This document shows, piece after piece, positions 31,556 through 32,793 of a DNA stretch of 32,793 nucleotides. Position numbers and translations under genes: made by a program. This DNA is from Verrucomicrobiota bacterium (GTDB lineage: Bacteria; Verrucomicrobiota; Kiritimatiellia; RFP12; UBA1067): contig JAEEZC010000058.1 of the NCBI GenBank assembly GCA_016288465.1, forward strand, positions 1 to 32,793. The letters are read 5' to 3'. The notes beneath the pieces are model-generated. The model saw nothing but the letters and a program-made list of their open reading frames with translations, did not search any database and was not told the origin of the DNA. Positions within the stretch are counted from its first letter, which is position 1. Every line of letters starts with the position of its first letter.

Positions 31556-32248
31556 GTGAAGGGCAGGACGTTCGAGGTAAGGGAGTTCACTTTGCACGAC
31601 GGACCGGGAGTGAGGACAACTGTCTTCCTCAAGGGCTGCCCTCTCAGGTGCGCATGGTGCCAGAATCCGGAGGGACTGTCGTTCGAGCATGAGACGATGA
31701 CTCGCTCGGACGGCGGCAGGATTGCCTGCGGATGCGACTGGACGCCGGAAGATCTTGCCGAGGAGCTTGCGCGGAACGCCGACATAATGGAACAGTCCGG
31801 AGGCGGAGTGACTTTTTCCGGCGGCGAGCCTCTCGCCCAGCCCGACTTCCTGCTGGCGCTGATTCCGCTTCTGAAGGCGAAGGGCATCGGCCTTGCAATC
31901 GAGACGAGCGGGTACGCTCCGCACGAAACCTACAAGTCCGTGGTGTCGCGCCTCGACTTCGTCTATCAGGACCTCAAGCACCACGATGCCGAGGCCTTTC
32001 GCAAATGGTGCGGCGGAGACCTTTCCGTCGTCATGCGCAACGTGGAGTGGCTGAAGTCGTCCGGCGTCGAACATGCATTCCGTGTGCCGTGCATACCGGG
32101 CGTGAACGACGGCGAGGCGGACAGGAGGGCTTTTCGCTCCATTGCCGGAGACGACCGAGTCGAGTTCCTTCCGTACAACCCAGCCGCTGGTGCCAAGTAT
32201 CCGATGCTTGGCCGCGAATTCCCGCTCCGTTCGCTGCTCCCGTCATGA
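31556..32248 (+). CDS. Glycyl radical enzyme activase (radical SAM)
   Basis: 230 aa. CPLRCAWC (C-x3-C-x2-C) near residue 25 binds the 4Fe-4S cluster that cleaves S-adenosylmethionine; FSGGEPL near 90 is the SAM-binding GGEP motif. The leading FTLHDGPGVRTTVFLKGC is diagnostic of PFL-activating-enzyme relatives. It lacks the two-cluster ferredoxin insert seen in activases of most glycyl radical dehydratases; only a short segment RIACGCDW remains there. It installs the glycyl radical on the protein encoded 10 bp upstream. The start is a GTG at 31556 with only a weak upstream purine run. Confidence 0.93.
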   Translation: MKGRTFEVREFTLHDGPGVRTTVFLKGCPLRCAWCQNPEGLSFEHETMTRSDGGRIACGCDWTPEDLAEELARNADIMEQSGGGVTFSGGEPLAQPDFLLALIPLLKAKGIGLAIETSGYAPHETYKSVVSRLDFVYQDLKHHDAEAFRKWCGGDLSVVMRNVEWLKSSGVEHAFRVPCIPGVNDGEADRRAFRSIAGDDRVEFLPYNPAAGAKYPMLGREFPLRSLLPS

Positions 32249-32390
32249 ACGGCGGTCGCAATGAATCGGAAGCGCAGTCTGACTTCGCGGCAGACTCCGG
32301 AGCGCGCTCGGCGCGGATGTCTCGAAGGGCGGGACGAAGCTTTCGGCCGCCAGCTGCCGATGCCGAGCGGCGGCAGAGCGGCTCCGAGTG

Positions 32391-32399
32391 TGGTATAAT
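32391..32399 (+). promoter_or_regulatory. Extended -10 promoter of the last gene, predicted leaderless
   Basis: TGG-TATAAT ending 8 nt before the GTG at 32408, the same spacing as at trpS and purB. The 140 bp before it, after the activase stop, hold nothing else that I can support. Confidence 0.75.
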
Positions 32400-32407
32400 A
32401 TGCGCTA

Positions 32408-32793
32408 GTGAAGTTTTCGCTTTCGACGAACTGGTGTAGCGGCATGGTCGAGTCCGGCGAGGAGATTGCCGAGACTGCGGCCATGCTTGGCTTCGACGAG
32501 CTTGAGCTCGGGTACAACACGACCGACGCCCAGGCCAGGGGCTTCGCGAAGTCGCTCGGCGTGATTCCCGTGGGCTCGGTGCACGCGTTTTGTCCGATTC
32601 CGCTTAGCGCGCCGCAGGGCTATCCGGAGCTGTATCTGCTTGCGTCGTTCGACGAGGAAACCCGGAAGATGGCGCACTTCCAGATCGTGAGGAACATCCG
32701 CTTCGCCGCGGGGATCGGGGCGGACACGCTCGTTCTGCACATGGGCCGCGTGAAGTGCCGCGGGTGGCTTTCGAGGTTCGACATGTCGCGCCG
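32408..32793 (+). CDS. Sugar phosphate isomerase/epimerase-like TIM barrel, truncated by the window edge
   Basis: 128 residues visible, with no stop before the edge. The sequence MKFSLSTNWCSG, then AAMLGFDELELGY, GSVHAFCPIPLS and IGADTLVLHMG follows the beta-alpha pattern of AP-endonuclease-2/xylose-isomerase-like barrels, in which residues such as the histidine of SVHAF and the one in VLHMG line the metal site. Members isomerise or epimerise sugars, keto sugars or inositols, which fits the catabolic genes before it; a nuclease role is less likely. GTG 32408 is chosen from the promoter spacing and conserved N-terminus. It has its own promoter rather than joining the activase operon. Confidence 0.75.
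   Translation, partial: MKFSLSTNWCSGMVESGEEIAETAAMLGFDELELGYNTTDAQARGFAKSLGVIPVGSVHAFCPIPLSAPQGYPELYLLASFDEETRKMAHFQIVRNIRFAAGIGADTLVLHMGRVKCRGWLSRFDMSR

Noticed and set aside
29488-31887. 799-codon open frame on the minus strand, opposite the glycyl radical enzyme and activase
   Set aside because: It spans two motif-verified genes and has composition typical of antisense frames in high-GC DNA.
1-32793. CRISPR array, tRNA or rRNA genes, insertion sequences
   Set aside because: I saw no regularly spaced long repeats with unique spacers, no tRNA-like T-loop and acceptor pairing, no rRNA segments and no transposase. The 22-bp repeats at 10059 are contiguous units, not repeat-spacer units.

Overview
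The window is GC-rich, densely coding bacterial DNA. It most likely comes from an anaerobic member of the Verrucomicrobiota/Kiritimatiellota. The reasons are a Minf_1886-family gene, several LacI-like/AraC fusion (XylR-type) regulators, a secreted beta-helix protein, a WbsX/GH99-like hydrolase, a TonB system, and oxygen-sensitive chemistry (a glycyl radical enzyme with its activase, and a 2-hydroxyacyl-CoA dehydratase-type activator). This placement is inferred from gene content only; no 16S rRNA or other phylogenetic marker was tested.

Layout. 261-2372 encodes an activator/dehydratase-subunit fusion, followed by a MATE-like membrane protein (2405-3700). 3719-6234 is a tight run of a Minf_1886 protein, a C-terminally short RsgA GTPase, an HAD phosphatase and a small secreted protein. 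6320-7273 is trpS. 7320-9877 is an ExbB-ExbD-TonB set followed by a prenyltransferase/squalene-cyclase-like repeat protein. 9878-10794 is a 0.9 kb AT-richer segment with three evenly spaced dyads, strong hairpins and one small possible gene. 10827-18174 is a polysaccharide-related block: an exported alpha/alpha-toroid protein, an Mpv17-like membrane protein, a XylR-type regulator, an exported beta-helix protein and a WbsX/GH99-like protein. The toroid and beta-helix genes are preceded by the same 95 bp promoter-leader cassette. 18393-21580 is purB and a short-form alaS.

21603-32248 is a sugar catabolic island. Two paralogous XylR-type regulators are each divergent from a metabolic gene: a SorE-like zinc dehydrogenase (22825-24201), and a four-gene operon of MFS sugar porter, secreted GH36-like alpha-galactosidase, glycyl radical enzyme and radical SAM activase (25735-32248). 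A truncated TIM-barrel isomerase/epimerase runs off the right edge. The likely flow is extracellular glycoside cleavage, uptake of the free sugar or polyol, oxidoreduction by the dehydrogenase, and radical elimination or C-C cleavage by the glycyl radical enzyme. The substrate cannot be read from the sequence.

The most unusual recurring signal is an extended -10 box (TGN-TATAAT) placed 7-9 nt before the start codon of trpS, purB, both XylR regulators, the Mpv17-like gene and the last gene. This predicts leaderless mRNAs. The other strong signals are the duplicated promoter-signal-peptide cassette with a poly-G frameshift in one copy, a 21-bp-period AraC-type operator, a triple 22-bp dyad array, and a short glycyl radical enzyme of unassigned substrate.
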